A DNA stretch of 28,878 nucleotides from a bacterium (GTDB lineage Bacteria > B130-G9): NCBI GenBank assembly GCA_021160245.1, contig JAGHCW010000029.1, forward strand, positions 1-28,878, given 5' to 3'. The notes under the pieces were generated by a model that searched no databases, was not told the origin of the DNA, and saw only the letters and a program-made list of their open reading frames with translations. This document shows, piece after piece, positions 15,436 through 23,835 of this stretch. The first letter of the stretch is position 1, and each line of letters begins with the position of its first letter. The position numbers and the translations under genes were made by a program.

Positions 15436-16938
15436 TCAAGGTATCGGGTAGTGGAATCCCATATCGACCTCGTCCGTATCCGGCGTGCCGTCGGTCTGCG
15501 TCGTCCTGTCTGAAAGGCCCGCCTCCTCAGAGGAGCGGCTCCCAGCGTTCAGGCACGCGCTCGAGAGATTCAGATAGTAACCGCCCAAGGGCCCAGTATC
15601 GAACTCCGGGAATACGTGCAAGTTGCCGTCGCCGTCATCAAAGTCCTCGAGGCAGCAGAACGTTGCCGAGCAGTCAAACAAATCATCGTCGTTTCCCCAG
15701 AAGATGCAATCTTTGATTGTCGGGTTGCCCTGATAGTTGTATATGCCGCCGCCGCCCATCGTCGATGAATTGCCGACGATTGTGTTATTTACGATCTTGG
15801 CGTAGCTGTGATAGCCGTTATATATCGCCGTGCCGGAGTTATTCACAATCAGATTGTTGAATATCGTTGGCGAGCTGGCGCCTAGATAGATGGCCACGCC
15901 ATAGTAGTTAGCGGCGTTATTCTCGAACGTATTGTGCCTGATGATGGCTGAGCTGTCGTCGCAGCAGACCCCGCTGCCGAAGTCCGCCGAATTGTACATA
16001 AAATCGTTGTTCTCTATAGTTGGCGAGCACCAGGCCACGTACAGGCCGGCGCCATAAGTCCCCGAGTTGCTCGTAAAGGCGTTGTTGGAGATTATCATGT
16101 CCGGGCAGTTTTTGCAGTAAATGCCGCCGCCTCGGCAATCCGGGTCAGGACCATCCGCGATGCCGCCCGTTATCGTAAGACCATCTATTGTCACGTTGTT
16201 TACGTCATTACAGCGAATGACGTGATAGGCCTCCTCCTCGGCATCGAGAATCGTGGTGTCTCGATCCTCGCCCATGAGAGAAATCCAACTCTCCATGTTC
16301 AGCGGAAAGGTCTCGCCATTAGTTGAGGCGGCGTAAGTGCCGGCTGCGATGTGAATCGCCACAGGAGCGGTCTCGGAGCCATCGACAGACGCAAGGGCGT
16401 GGGCTATCGTCTTGAAGGGGGCCTCCAGGCAGCCATCGCCCAAATCACTCCCAGTCCCACCATTTACATAGAAGTCCAGCTCGCCTGAGGAGCCACCACC
16501 TATCTCAAAAGGCGCGAAGCTCAATTCGGAGAGAAAATTGCCCGTGCCTGGAACTGCGAGGCCAGCGCCAAACTGGAACTCTCCCTCGACGCCGGCTGGG
16601 ACATCGAACCAGAAGAGGGGCTCAGGCCCGAACGCGAAACCGGACGGCAAATAGGCATTCGCCAACCAGGGGGTCATGGCGCCTGACAAGCCCCCAGGCC
16701 CACAAGTCATGATACTTCCGCCCGGCATCAGAAGACCGACATAGACGTCAACGAACAGGCCTTCTTCGTCATTTGCGGCGGAGAGGCTAAGCTCGATTGT
16801 ATCCCCAGCCTCGTAACTGCTCTTATCTGCGAATATCTCGATTGCCGGTTCCGCATCGACCATGCTCGGACAGATAGCGACCAAAGCGAGAAACGCTGCT
16901 GAGATCACGATCATCCTACAATAGACCTCTGTCCTCAT
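15436..16938 (-). CDS. exported right-handed beta-helix protein
   Basis: 500 residues. Signal peptide at 1-29 (hydrophobic core VISAAFLALVAICPSMV, cleavage near VDA). Residues 30-146 form a beta-sandwich-like domain (DKSSYEAGDTIELSLSA, VDVYVGLLMPGG). A DUF1565-type start DFYVNGGTGSDLGD follows at 155-168, then a parallel beta-helix (about 200-450) with recurring units such as GGGIY, NNxFxxNS, SPTIxNNxF and NNTIVGNS. The protein ends in VDMGFHYPIP, a tail common in this type of protein. Such proteins are secreted or surface-bound, often binding or cutting polysaccharides, but no lyase active site is recognisable. The ATG at 16938 follows AAGGAG by 6 bases. It is 55 bases downstream of the HEAT-repeat gene and is the intact member of a decayed local family. 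Confidence 0.9.
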   Translation of the reverse strand: MRTEVYCRMIVISAAFLALVAICPSMVDAEPAIEIFADKSSYEAGDTIELSLSAANDEEGLFVDVYVGLLMPGGSIMTCGPGGLSGAMTPWLANAYLPSGFAFGPEPLFWFDVPAGVEGEFQFGAGLAVPGTGNFLSELSFAPFEIGGGSSGELDFYVNGGTGSDLGDGCLEAPFKTIAHALASVDGSETAPVAIHIAAGTYAASTNGETFPLNMESWISLMGEDRDTTILDAEEEAYHVIRCNDVNNVTIDGLTITGGIADGPDPDCRGGGIYCKNCPDMIISNNAFTSNSGTYGAGLYVAWCSPTIENNDFMYNSADFGSGVCCDDSSAIIRHNTFENNAANYYGVAIYLGASSPTIFNNLIVNNSGTAIYNGYHSYAKIVNNTIVGNSSTMGGGGIYNYQGNPTIKDCIFWGNDDDLFDCSATFCCLEDFDDGDGNLHVFPEFDTGPLGGYYLNLSSACLNAGSRSSEEAGLSDRTTQTDGTPDTDEVDMGFHYPIP

Positions 16939-16993
16939 GCCCTTCTCCTTTTGTTCGTGTCTTGGGATACCGACAAACAGCCAACTGTGTGCT

Positions 16994-18058
16994 CTATTGC
17001 TGGCAGGCTATCCAGCACTCGAACGAATCGCTCACAGCGTTGCCCGGTGAATTCAGGCAGGGGAGGATTAAACTAGCGGCGTCTATTCCCCTTCTGGTCG
17101 TCATTTCCTTCTCAAGGTACTCGTTGAGCGCCAAAAGCCCAGTTTCGTCCTCTACATTCGCAAGGCCCATGGCGGCCCAGACCGCGAGGGGAAACTGCAT
17201 CATCTTTTTGTCGAACACATTTCTCAGCACATTCAGCCCTTCACTGCCCCTCATTTCAGCGAGAACGGTGGCGGCCATCACTTGAATGGAGCCGTGCTTT
17301 CTGGCGATCAAAACGGGAAGAACCTGAGAGAATCTGCTGTCCTTAGTGGTCTCGGCTGCCATGATCGCGTTCCGCACGGAGTTACTCGCGCCGACCCTTA
17401 TGGCCGCTGCGACATTATCCAAGGCCTCATCTGTGGCGATTCTGGCAAACAGATGAGAGTCAAATGCCCCATAGTTCAGCCACCCGCGAGTATTGCTCAG
17501 AAGCCAGTTTATGGCCTCCGCATGTGACTGCCTCGCCAATGAGCTGGCGGCGGCGACTCTCACGCGCTGCTCATCATGGCCCTGCCACATGGATTTCAGC
17601 GACTGAAGCGACTCGCGTCTTGGCGATTTACCCAAGGCAGCTATAGCAAGTTCTTTGAGGGTTCCCTTTGACCTCCTGGCAGTGACACTTGCATCCGATA
17701 AGGCAGCTGTTGTGGGAGTCAAGCCGTTTCTGGCGAAGTAAGAAGCCACCCTCAATCCCTTCTCCTTGTTCCGTCCGGACATAAGCGCAATCGCGTTTTC
17801 AATCCCCTTCTGGTCTCTAACTGCCGATAGCCCGACTGCGGCTTTGAGGCGCACGGTTTGATTGCCCGATGTGAGGGCTTCGTGAAGAATGAAGACACAT
17901 TTTCTCTTAAGCTCAGTCGCCTGGGTGTTCACTCTCTCAGAACGATAGTCCGTAACCGGGACAACATCAGATTGGCAGCCCTGCTGCGCAAGCGGAATTA
18001 GGACGACTAGAATGGTAACCATAGCCGGTACCAATTTGGCGATGTGATATTTCGTCAT
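16994..18058 (-). CDS. HEAT-repeat protein, probable lipoprotein
   Basis: From the ATG at 18058 the product has 354 residues. It starts with a basic, hydrophobic export signal (MTKYHIAKLVPAMVTILVVL) ending in PLAQQGC, with C28 as a possible lipidation site; the box is non-standard (Gln at -2 and -3). The remainder is alpha-helical with repeated motifs such as VRLKAAVGLSAVRD, VRVAAASSLARQ, VMAATVLAEMRG and AVWAAMGLANVED, typical of HEAT/PBS-lyase repeats used for protein-protein contacts. A GTG at 18088, 4 bases after the cdaA stop, would add ten residues; the AGGAGG lies between the two, so I prefer the ATG. It occupies the place after cdaA where many bacteria carry the regulator cdaR (YbbR). 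Confidence 0.83.
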   Translation of the reverse strand: MTKYHIAKLVPAMVTILVVLIPLAQQGCQSDVVPVTDYRSERVNTQATELKRKCVFILHEALTSGNQTVRLKAAVGLSAVRDQKGIENAIALMSGRNKEKGLRVASYFARNGLTPTTAALSDASVTARRSKGTLKELAIAALGKSPRRESLQSLKSMWQGHDEQRVRVAAASSLARQSHAEAINWLLSNTRGWLNYGAFDSHLFARIATDEALDNVAAAIRVGASNSVRNAIMAAETTKDSRFSQVLPVLIARKHGSIQVMAATVLAEMRGSEGLNVLRNVFDKKMMQFPLAVWAAMGLANVEDETGLLALNEYLEKEMTTRRGIDAASLILPCLNSPGNAVSDSFECWIACQQ

Positions 18059-18092
18059 TGGGCTTCGCGAGCCTCCTGAATTAACCACCCAT

Positions 18093-18953
18093 TTACTCCA
18101 CTATTGATACATTGGTCTTTTTCTCTCGGATCATCCTTGCGGAACGCTTGCCGCGTGATGTTCTGCGGGATACGAGCAGAGTGCCCAATGCCGTCCTCAG
18201 CTGGTCAGGCTTCATGGACTTCGTCAGCTTGCCATTTGCGCTGATGTGAACGTCGCCAGTCTCCTCCGAGACCAGAACTGCGATCGCGTCCGTGTCCTCT
18301 GTAATCCCCATCGCCGCCCTGTGCCGTGATCCGTATGACATGTCAAGGTCACGGGACCTGATGAGCGGCAAAAAACTCACAGCACATGCAATCTCTCCGC
18401 CAGTTATGATCACAGCGCCATCATGAAGAGGCGACGTCTTTTGGAATATGGCTCTGAGAAGAGGGGAAGTTACCACTGCTCTTACCGGGAAGCCATTCTC
18501 AATATGGGAACGTAAACCCGTATTCCTCTCTATTACGACCAAGGCGCCGGTCTTCGTTTGCGAAAGAGCGGTAGCCGCGTTGACAAGTTCTTCCACGAGC
18601 TCTGTCTGCTGGGCCTTCTTACCCCGCATCAGACCATAGCGGCCTATTTGAGCTAATGTGCGCCTTATCTCCGGCTGGAATATGATCAGAATGATGAGCA
18701 GCCCAAATCCCCAGAAATTCGCAAGCAACATGCTGACGGTCCGCAGGTGGACCCATTTGGAGACCACGGAGACCCCTAGCAGAAGAAAAACGCCTACGAT
18801 CATCTGAACCGCGAATGTGCCCTTGATGAGCTTGAGCACCCAATAAATGACGAGCGCAACAACCAGGACGTCAACGAGATCGGTCCAACTCAGCTTGAGG
18901 TTTCCGCTTGTTCGGGAAAAATCTGACACTAATGAGAAGATGTCAACCTGCAT
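18093..18953 (-). CDS. cdaA: diadenylate cyclase CdaA
   Basis: Makes the second messenger c-di-AMP from two ATP. There are three transmembrane helices in the first 92 residues (about 24-44, 47-65 and 73-92), then IFQPEIRRTLAQIGR and a DAC domain (about 115-250). Catalytic motifs are intact: LHDGAVII (DGA at 178-180) and SRHRAAMGITE (RHR at 210-212). The 286-residue length is typical for CdaA/YbbP. The ATG at 18953 has a weak GGGGT upstream. It is downstream of folP by 80 bases on the same strand. The tail after the DAC domain is basic (RRTSRGKRSARMIREKK). No YbbR or GlmM follows; the next gene is the HEAT-repeat protein. No c-di-AMP phosphodiesterase or clear ydaO riboswitch is visible in the window. 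Confidence 0.97.
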   Translation of the reverse strand: MQVDIFSLVSDFSRTSGNLKLSWTDLVDVLVVALVIYWVLKLIKGTFAVQMIVGVFLLLGVSVVSKWVHLRTVSMLLANFWGFGLLIILIIFQPEIRRTLAQIGRYGLMRGKKAQQTELVEELVNAATALSQTKTGALVVIERNTGLRSHIENGFPVRAVVTSPLLRAIFQKTSPLHDGAVIITGGEIACAVSFLPLIRSRDLDMSYGSRHRAAMGITEDTDAIAVLVSEETGDVHISANGKLTKSMKPDQLRTALGTLLVSRRTSRGKRSARMIREKKTNVSIVE

Positions 18954-19033
18954 GGCAAACGCGACCCCAATGGCACAAGCTCAATAATACTCCTCTTGAG
19001 GCACACTATACTGCTTCTGTGCAGACATGTCAC

Positions 19034-20245
19034 TCACGATCTCAATATAGCGTCCGCAACGTCGCGAACTTGGCGAATCTCTGAAACATCATGAACACGA
19101 ACGATAGTCGCGCCTCTTAATATGCCAACCGCCACAGACGCTGCGGTACCGAAGAGACGCTCTCCCACTTCAGCGTTCAATATGCGGCCCAGGAATGATT
19201 TTCGAGAAGGTCCTATGAGTATTGGCATCGAGAGTCCCTTGAATGTAAAGAGATTGTTGAGCAATTCCAGATTGTGTTTCAGGGTTTTACCAAAGCCTAT
19301 CCCAGGATCAACTACAATGCTCGTTCTGTCGATACCGGCCTCAAGGGCTTTTGAACACGACTGTGCCAGTGAACTGTAAACCTCGCCGAGAAGATCGTCA
19401 TAATGAGGCGCGTCCTGCATATTCTGAGGCGTGCCCTTGATGTGCATGATAACAATTCCAGCGTCGTGGCTCGCGACGACATCTGCCATGCCTCTGTCGA
19501 AGTTAAGTCCGCTGATGTCGTTTATTATATCAGCGCCCTCCTGGAGCACGCTTCCTGCGACATCCGCCCGGCATGTGTCCACGGAGATGAGCGCGTTTGA
19601 TCGTCCCTTAATGGCGGACAATACGGGCAATAGCCGCCGAATCTGCTCAGCCGAATCGACAGATTTTGCGCCCGGTCTGGTTGATTCGGCGCCTATATCG
19701 ATAATATCCGCCCCCTCGATGGCCATCTGCAATGCCCTGTCTATTGCGGCGCTTGGCTCAAGGAAGTCTCCGCCATCTGAGAAGGAGTCCGGCGTGATAT
19801 TCAGGACTCCCATGATGGCCGTTCGCTCTGACAAGTCGAGTGATTTATCCCTTGCCCTCAGAATCTTTGGCTGTGAACTGATACCGCGAAGCAGCGAATC
19901 AATCTGCTTCGAGAGCCCGTTCATCCCGAATTGCTGTCGTTTGATAGACTCGGCCAGCCGCCGGTAATGGACTTCGGTACCAAAAAGAATGACCTCGCTT
20001 ACGGCAGAAGAATCCGTGAGCACCTTCCTGGAATACGCCGCGTCGCCACCCAGCGACAGCATCTGCTGCTTCAAGATCAGCGCCTTGGGCGCTTTCATCT
20101 TGGGTAGGCTGATGACGAAAGAGCTCTCCTTGGGAAGCATGATGTCGATACCGTCGTCAGAGACGCCGATCGCCCTCATCCGCTCGGAAAGCCTCTCTGT
20201 GCAAGACGGTCTTACTGCGTATGGTAGTATATCAGGACGATCCAA
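19034..20245 (-). CDS. folP: dihydropteroate synthase with N-terminal extension
   Basis: Condenses DHPPP with p-aminobenzoate in folate synthesis; the target of sulfonamides. The TIM-barrel core begins at about residue 142 with MGVLNITPDSFSDGG, followed by IDIGAESTRPGA, NDISG, DPGIGFGK and GPSRKSFLGR, all canonical. The first 140 residues form an extra domain (including ALILKQQMLSLGGDAAYSR and VILFGTEVHYRRLAESI) known from the long, roughly 400-residue bacterial form. The start is TTG at 20245, with no strong ribosome binding site; the frame is open further upstream but offers no better start codon. The gap to the ftsH stop is 59 bases, so translation may depend on the ftsH transcript. Confidence 0.96.
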   Translation of the reverse strand: MDRPDILPYAVRPSCTERLSERMRAIGVSDDGIDIMLPKESSFVISLPKMKAPKALILKQQMLSLGGDAAYSRKVLTDSSAVSEVILFGTEVHYRRLAESIKRQQFGMNGLSKQIDSLLRGISSQPKILRARDKSLDLSERTAIMGVLNITPDSFSDGGDFLEPSAAIDRALQMAIEGADIIDIGAESTRPGAKSVDSAEQIRRLLPVLSAIKGRSNALISVDTCRADVAGSVLQEGADIINDISGLNFDRGMADVVASHDAGIVIMHIKGTPQNMQDAPHYDDLLGEVYSSLAQSCSKALEAGIDRTSIVVDPGIGFGKTLKHNLELLNNLFTFKGLSMPILIGPSRKSFLGRILNAEVGERLFGTAASVAVGILRGATIVRVHDVSEIRQVRDVADAILRS

Positions 20246-20304
20246 AACTAGTCTCTGCGGGAATTGCTCGAAAAATGCGCTTGGGAGATTGAAGGACGAA
20301 AGGC

Positions 20305-22152
20305 CTATTGGTCCTCTGATTCCGCATTATTGGTTTCCTTAACCTTTTCAGCCGCTTTCTTGCTCTTATGGTCATCGACGATCATCCGAACATCCTCGCC
20401 GTCCAGAACCTCCTTTTCCAAGAGGAGAGCTGCAAGATTTGCGACCAGTTCTTCATTCTCAGAAAGCACCGTCTTTGCCCGCTTGTAGTTGTCTGTGACG
20501 ATCTTCCGGATCTCGTTGTCTATCTTTATCGCTGTCGCCTCGCTGAAGTCCTTTGGCTGAGCGAATTCCCGGCCCAGGAAGATGTGTTCATCCCTCTTTC
20601 CGAGCGTCAAAGGCCCCAGCTCTTCGCTCATTCCCCATTCACAGACCATTTTGCGGGCGAGATTCGTGGCCATCTCGAGATCATTGCCTGCTCCTGTGGT
20701 TATTGTCTGAAGGAAGAGCTCCTCGGCCACTCGTCCGCCCATCATGCAGGCAAGCTGGTCGTTGAGGTAGTCCTTATTGTAGTTATGCCTATCGTCGATC
20801 GGCAGTTGCATCGTCAATCCCAAAGCCCGGCCTCTTGGGATTATCGTTACCTTGTGGATTGGATCTGTGTGTTCAAGTAACTGAGCTACTAGAGCGTGGC
20901 CGGCCTCGTGAAATGCGGTGTTTCTCTTCTCATCGTCGGTAATAATGAGCGAGCGACGCTCCACACCCATCATAACTTTGTCCTTTGCATCCTCAAGGTC
21001 CTGGGACACCACGGCATCCCTGTTGCGCCTAGCGGCAAGCAGCGCCGCCTCGTTGACCAGATTCGCAAGGTCTGCGCCGCAGAACCCCGGTGTGCCCCGA
21101 GCAACGATGGCGAGGTCCACGTTTCCCGCAACCTTGATCGGCTTGATATGCACTTTGAGGATCGCCTCCCTACCACCAACGTCCGGCCGGTTGACGACAA
21201 TCTGTCTGTCGAATCGACCAGGACGCAGAAGCGCCGGGTCAAGAACATCAGGCCGATTCGTGGCGGCAATCAAAATGACACCATCGCTCGATTCAAAGCC
21301 GTCCATCTCCACCAAGAGCTGGTTTAATGTCTGCTCCCTCTCATCGTGACCACCACCTAAGCCTGCACCACGATGACGACCAACCGCATCGATCTCGTCA
21401 ATGAAAATAATGCAGGGCGCCTGCTTCTTGCCCTGCTCAAAAAGATCGCGAACACGCGAGGCGCCAACCCCGACGAACATCTCGACGAAGTCGGAGCCGC
21501 TTATGCTGAAGAACGGGACCGAAGCCTCGCCTGCAATGGCCCTCGCAAGCAGCGTCTTGCCGGTGCCGGGGGCGCCGACGAGAAGGGCTCCCTTCGGCAG
21601 CTTGCCGCCCAGGCGCTGATACTTATGAGGGTCGGTCAAAAAATCTATGATCTCGCCCAGCTCCTCCTTCGCCTCATCTACGCCGGCTACATCGTCGAAC
21701 GTTATGGTTTTCGTCTTGTCCGAGGTCAGTTTTGCCCTGGACTTCCCGAAGGATAATGCCTTGGCGCCACCTCCCTGCATCTGTCTCAGAAGAAAAATCC
21801 AGACGCCAAGGAAAACGAGCATTGGCAGCCAGCTGTAAAGAGCCGAGACGAGCCAAGACTGCTCATCCGGAGGCTTGACCTCGATGCTAACGCCAGCCGT
21901 CTCAAGCTCCTTGTAGAGCTCAGGATCATCCAGGATGTAGGTGAAGAAGCGGCTTCCGTCCTTCGTCATGCCCAGAAGCTTTGTATCCCGTATCACGACT
22001 GCGTCGATCGCACCGGACTTGAGCTCTTTTCTGAACTTTGAAAGTGTCCACTTGCTCTCATTCGATGGCTGCGTGCTTACAAATCGAGATAGGAATATCG
22101 CAAGCAGGACAATCGTTGCCCATAGCGCGATGGTCTTTAATCGTTGGCTCAA
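20305..22152 (-). CDS. ftsH: FtsH, membrane-bound ATP-dependent zinc metalloprotease
   Basis: Hexameric inner-membrane protease for membrane and short-lived regulatory proteins. Two transmembrane helices (about 7-24 and 103-123) flank a periplasmic domain. The AAA domain has Walker A GAPGTGKT (193-200), pore loop FVGVG (226-230), Walker B IIFIDEID, and the second region of homology with GRFDRQ. The zinc protease motif HEAGH is at 415-419. The 615-residue length is normal. The start is TTG at 22152, well supported by GAGGAG 7 bases upstream. It ends in a charged tail rich in Lys and Glu. It heads the ftsH-folP-cdaA run, a gene order with parallels in other bacteria. Confidence 0.98.
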   Translation of the reverse strand: MSQRLKTIALWATIVLLAIFLSRFVSTQPSNESKWTLSKFRKELKSGAIDAVVIRDTKLLGMTKDGSRFFTYILDDPELYKELETAGVSIEVKPPDEQSWLVSALYSWLPMLVFLGVWIFLLRQMQGGGAKALSFGKSRAKLTSDKTKTITFDDVAGVDEAKEELGEIIDFLTDPHKYQRLGGKLPKGALLVGAPGTGKTLLARAIAGEASVPFFSISGSDFVEMFVGVGASRVRDLFEQGKKQAPCIIFIDEIDAVGRHRGAGLGGGHDEREQTLNQLLVEMDGFESSDGVILIAATNRPDVLDPALLRPGRFDRQIVVNRPDVGGREAILKVHIKPIKVAGNVDLAIVARGTPGFCGADLANLVNEAALLAARRNRDAVVSQDLEDAKDKVMMGVERRSLIITDDEKRNTAFHEAGHALVAQLLEHTDPIHKVTIIPRGRALGLTMQLPIDDRHNYNKDYLNDQLACMMGGRVAEELFLQTITTGAGNDLEMATNLARKMVCEWGMSEELGPLTLGKRDEHIFLGREFAQPKDFSEATAIKIDNEIRKIVTDNYKRAKTVLSENEELVANLAALLLEKEVLDGEDVRMIVDDHKSKKAAEKVKETNNAESEDQ

Positions 22153-22194
22153 GCCGTTTCTCCTCTATCGAGGTCAGTTATCATTCTAACATTT

Positions 22195-22272
22195 GTGCCC
22201 GCAAGGGCACTCCAACGTTCCCGTTGCGTTCCACGCACGGCTCCTGTGGTGTCTCCTCGCGTGGACTGGAAC
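22195..22272. repeat. structured intergenic element with three consecutive hairpins
   Basis: GTGCCC-GCAA-GGGCAC (22195-22210), then CAACG-TTCC-CGTTG (22213-22226), then CCACGC (22231-22236) pairing with GCGTGG (22259-22264), flanked by GTTCC and GGAAC. All stems are perfect. It lies between yggS and ftsH, both on the minus strand. There is no T-run on either strand, so this is not a standard terminator. It may be a dispersed repeat, or a structured RNA or mRNA-stability element. Confidence 0.55.
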
Positions 22273-22302
22273 ATTCTGATTTCCCGGGATTGCCAAGAGC
22301 GA

Positions 22303-23001
22303 TCATACCTGACAGTGCCTCTCCCCAAATATAGCGGTTCCCACGCGAACGATTGTCGCTCCCTCCTCGACCGCGATCTCGTAATCATTACTCATGCCCA
22401 TACTCAAATGACGAATATCGAGCTCCTCAATACCGGCTCCCTTCAACTCTTCAAGGAGCCGCTTGGCCTCCTTAAAATACGGTCTCGACGCCTCTGGATC
22501 AGGCAGAAACGGTGGGATCACCATTATGCCCTTCACGATAACGCCGGGAAGTCGCACGCTGCATTTCACAAGGTCCATCAAGTCGTTTGGCTTAACGCCG
22601 CTCTTGGCCCTCTCATCACCCAAGTTGACCTCAAGCAGCACATCCAGAGTCGTATCCAGAGACTCGCATTGCTTAGATAACTCCTTGACGAGTCGCTCGC
22701 TGTCAACTGATTCGATCATGTTGAACAGCTGTGCAGCCTTCCGCGCCTTGTTACGCTGGAGGTGACCAATAAGATGCCAAACGACATTCCCTGTGATGTG
22801 AGGAACTTTCGTCGCGGCCTCTTGCACTCGATTCTCCCCTACGTGAATTAGACCGGCAGCAACCGCCGCCTCAAGTTTCTCGAGTGGTTGGACCTTTGAC
22901 ACACCAACCAGAATTATCTCATCAGGCGAGCGCCCGACACGTTGGGCCGCCTTCTCGATTTTTCCTCTTACACTCTCAAGATTTGTGCGAATATCTTCCA
23001 T
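22303..23001 (-). CDS. yggS: YggS/PLPBP-family PLP homeostasis protein
   Basis: Monomeric PLP-binding TIM barrel related to the alanine racemase N-domain. It has no known catalytic role and helps keep vitamin B6 and amino-acid pools balanced. PLP lysine K36 lies in LVGVSKVQPLE. Other family blocks are HVGENRVQEA, WHLIGHLQRNK, ESVDS, VNLGDERAKSG and the phosphate-binding LSMGMSNDYEIA, with VRVGTAIFGER at the end. At 232 residues it is full length. The ATG at 23001 has GGGCGGGA just upstream. In many bacteria it neighbours proC, pilT or division genes; here it lies between pyrE and ftsH. Confidence 0.95.
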   Translation of the reverse strand: MEDIRTNLESVRGKIEKAAQRVGRSPDEIILVGVSKVQPLEKLEAAVAAGLIHVGENRVQEAATKVPHITGNVVWHLIGHLQRNKARKAAQLFNMIESVDSERLVKELSKQCESLDTTLDVLLEVNLGDERAKSGVKPNDLMDLVKCSVRLPGVIVKGIMVIPPFLPDPEASRPYFKEAKRLLEELKGAGIEELDIRHLSMGMSNDYEIAVEEGATIVRVGTAIFGERHCQV

Positions 23002-23098
23002 TTCCCGCCCTATATAATGTCCTTCATAATCCTATCGATCAACTTCTATGCACGCAGTGTCAGATATACTAACAACCGGTTAGCATTCAAGTACCGGA

Positions 23099-23665
23099 CT
23101 ATTCCGGCTGCTTCAGGGACGAAAGCGTGAAGATCGAACGGCAACTGTAACCCGCGTCAATCAGTTTCCTTGCGCCACCTCGCATCTTGTCCACAACCAC
23201 GAATACTTCCCTGATTTTGATACCACAATTCTGAGCCATTCTAGTCGCGCGGAGGGTCGAGCCGCCGGCCGAAAGAACGTCCTCAACCATGACCGCCTCT
23301 GTTCCTCTCTTGATATCGCCCTCAATAATCTTGTCTGTTCCAGATTCGCCCAGCACCTTCCGAATAATGAAACCATTCACCGGGTGCTCAAAGGGTTTGA
23401 GGGTGCTGATTGCAACGATCGCTCCGACTATTGGGTCAGCTCCCAGAGCACTTCCGCCGACAGTTGAGACGCCCATATCCTTCATCCATTTGATGAATGT
23501 GGCAGCGATTGTATAGAGCGATTCGGAATCAAGACAGACGCCCTTCATGTCCAAATAGTCCTTGCCTTTAGCGCCGGATGACAGCACGAAATCCTTTCCT
23601 GTGACCTGCGCTGACGCAATCTTCTCCCGAAGTTTTTCAATCGACTTCTTGGTTATCGTTGGCAT
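23099..23665 (-). CDS. pyrE: orotate phosphoribosyltransferase
   Basis: Adds PRPP-derived ribose phosphate to orotate, giving OMP, the substrate of the PyrF encoded 21 kb away. The PRPP-binding motif is AVMVEDVLSAGGS (124-136), a good match to the type I PRTase signature, with Ala where Thr is usual in TTGG. Other supports are LDMKG near residue 40, GGSALGADPIV (70-80) and the flexible catalytic-loop region IIRKVLGESGTDKIIEG. The 188-residue length fits the compact OPRT form. The ATG at 23665 follows AAAGGATGG by a short spacer. It is 97 bases upstream of yggS on the same strand. Confidence 0.95.
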   Translation of the reverse strand: MPTITKKSIEKLREKIASAQVTGKDFVLSSGAKGKDYLDMKGVCLDSESLYTIAATFIKWMKDMGVSTVGGSALGADPIVGAIVAISTLKPFEHPVNGFIIRKVLGESGTDKIIEGDIKRGTEAVMVEDVLSAGGSTLRATRMAQNCGIKIREVFVVVDKMRGGARKLIDAGYSCRSIFTLSSLKQPE

Positions 23666-23743
23666 TTGCCATCCTTTCTTTCTGCAATGCAGCCTGTCCT
23701 AGTTTAAGCTCGGAAGCTGCTCAGCGTAATAGTCAAATCGATT

Positions 23744-23823
23744 GTGCAGGGCGGGCTCTCCAGCCTGCCACAAAATTACCCATATCTTACAACAATGGGC
23801 GGGCTGGAAAGCCCGTCCCACAC
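23744..23823. repeat. long imperfect inverted repeat between pyrE and the DUF3160 gene
   Basis: Two 27-base arms, 23744-23770 and 23797-23823, are inverted copies agreeing at 21 of 27 positions (core GGGCT...CCAGCC). They are separated by a 26-base AT-rich spacer. The architecture equals that of the element at 3635-3698, but the sequence differs. It begins 12 bases after the DUF3160 stop codon and could form a hairpin at the end of that transcript, without a T-run. Confidence 0.72.
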
Positions 23824-23835
23824 CGACAGACTGGA

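Noticed and set aside
20896-21349. 143-codon plus-strand frames inside ftsH
   Set aside because: Both lie opposite the AAA and protease domains of FtsH and have no independent evidence.
23771-23796. The two palindromes as parts of a CRISPR array
   Set aside because: Each location has only one pair of inverted arms, with no regularly spaced direct repeats and no cas genes.
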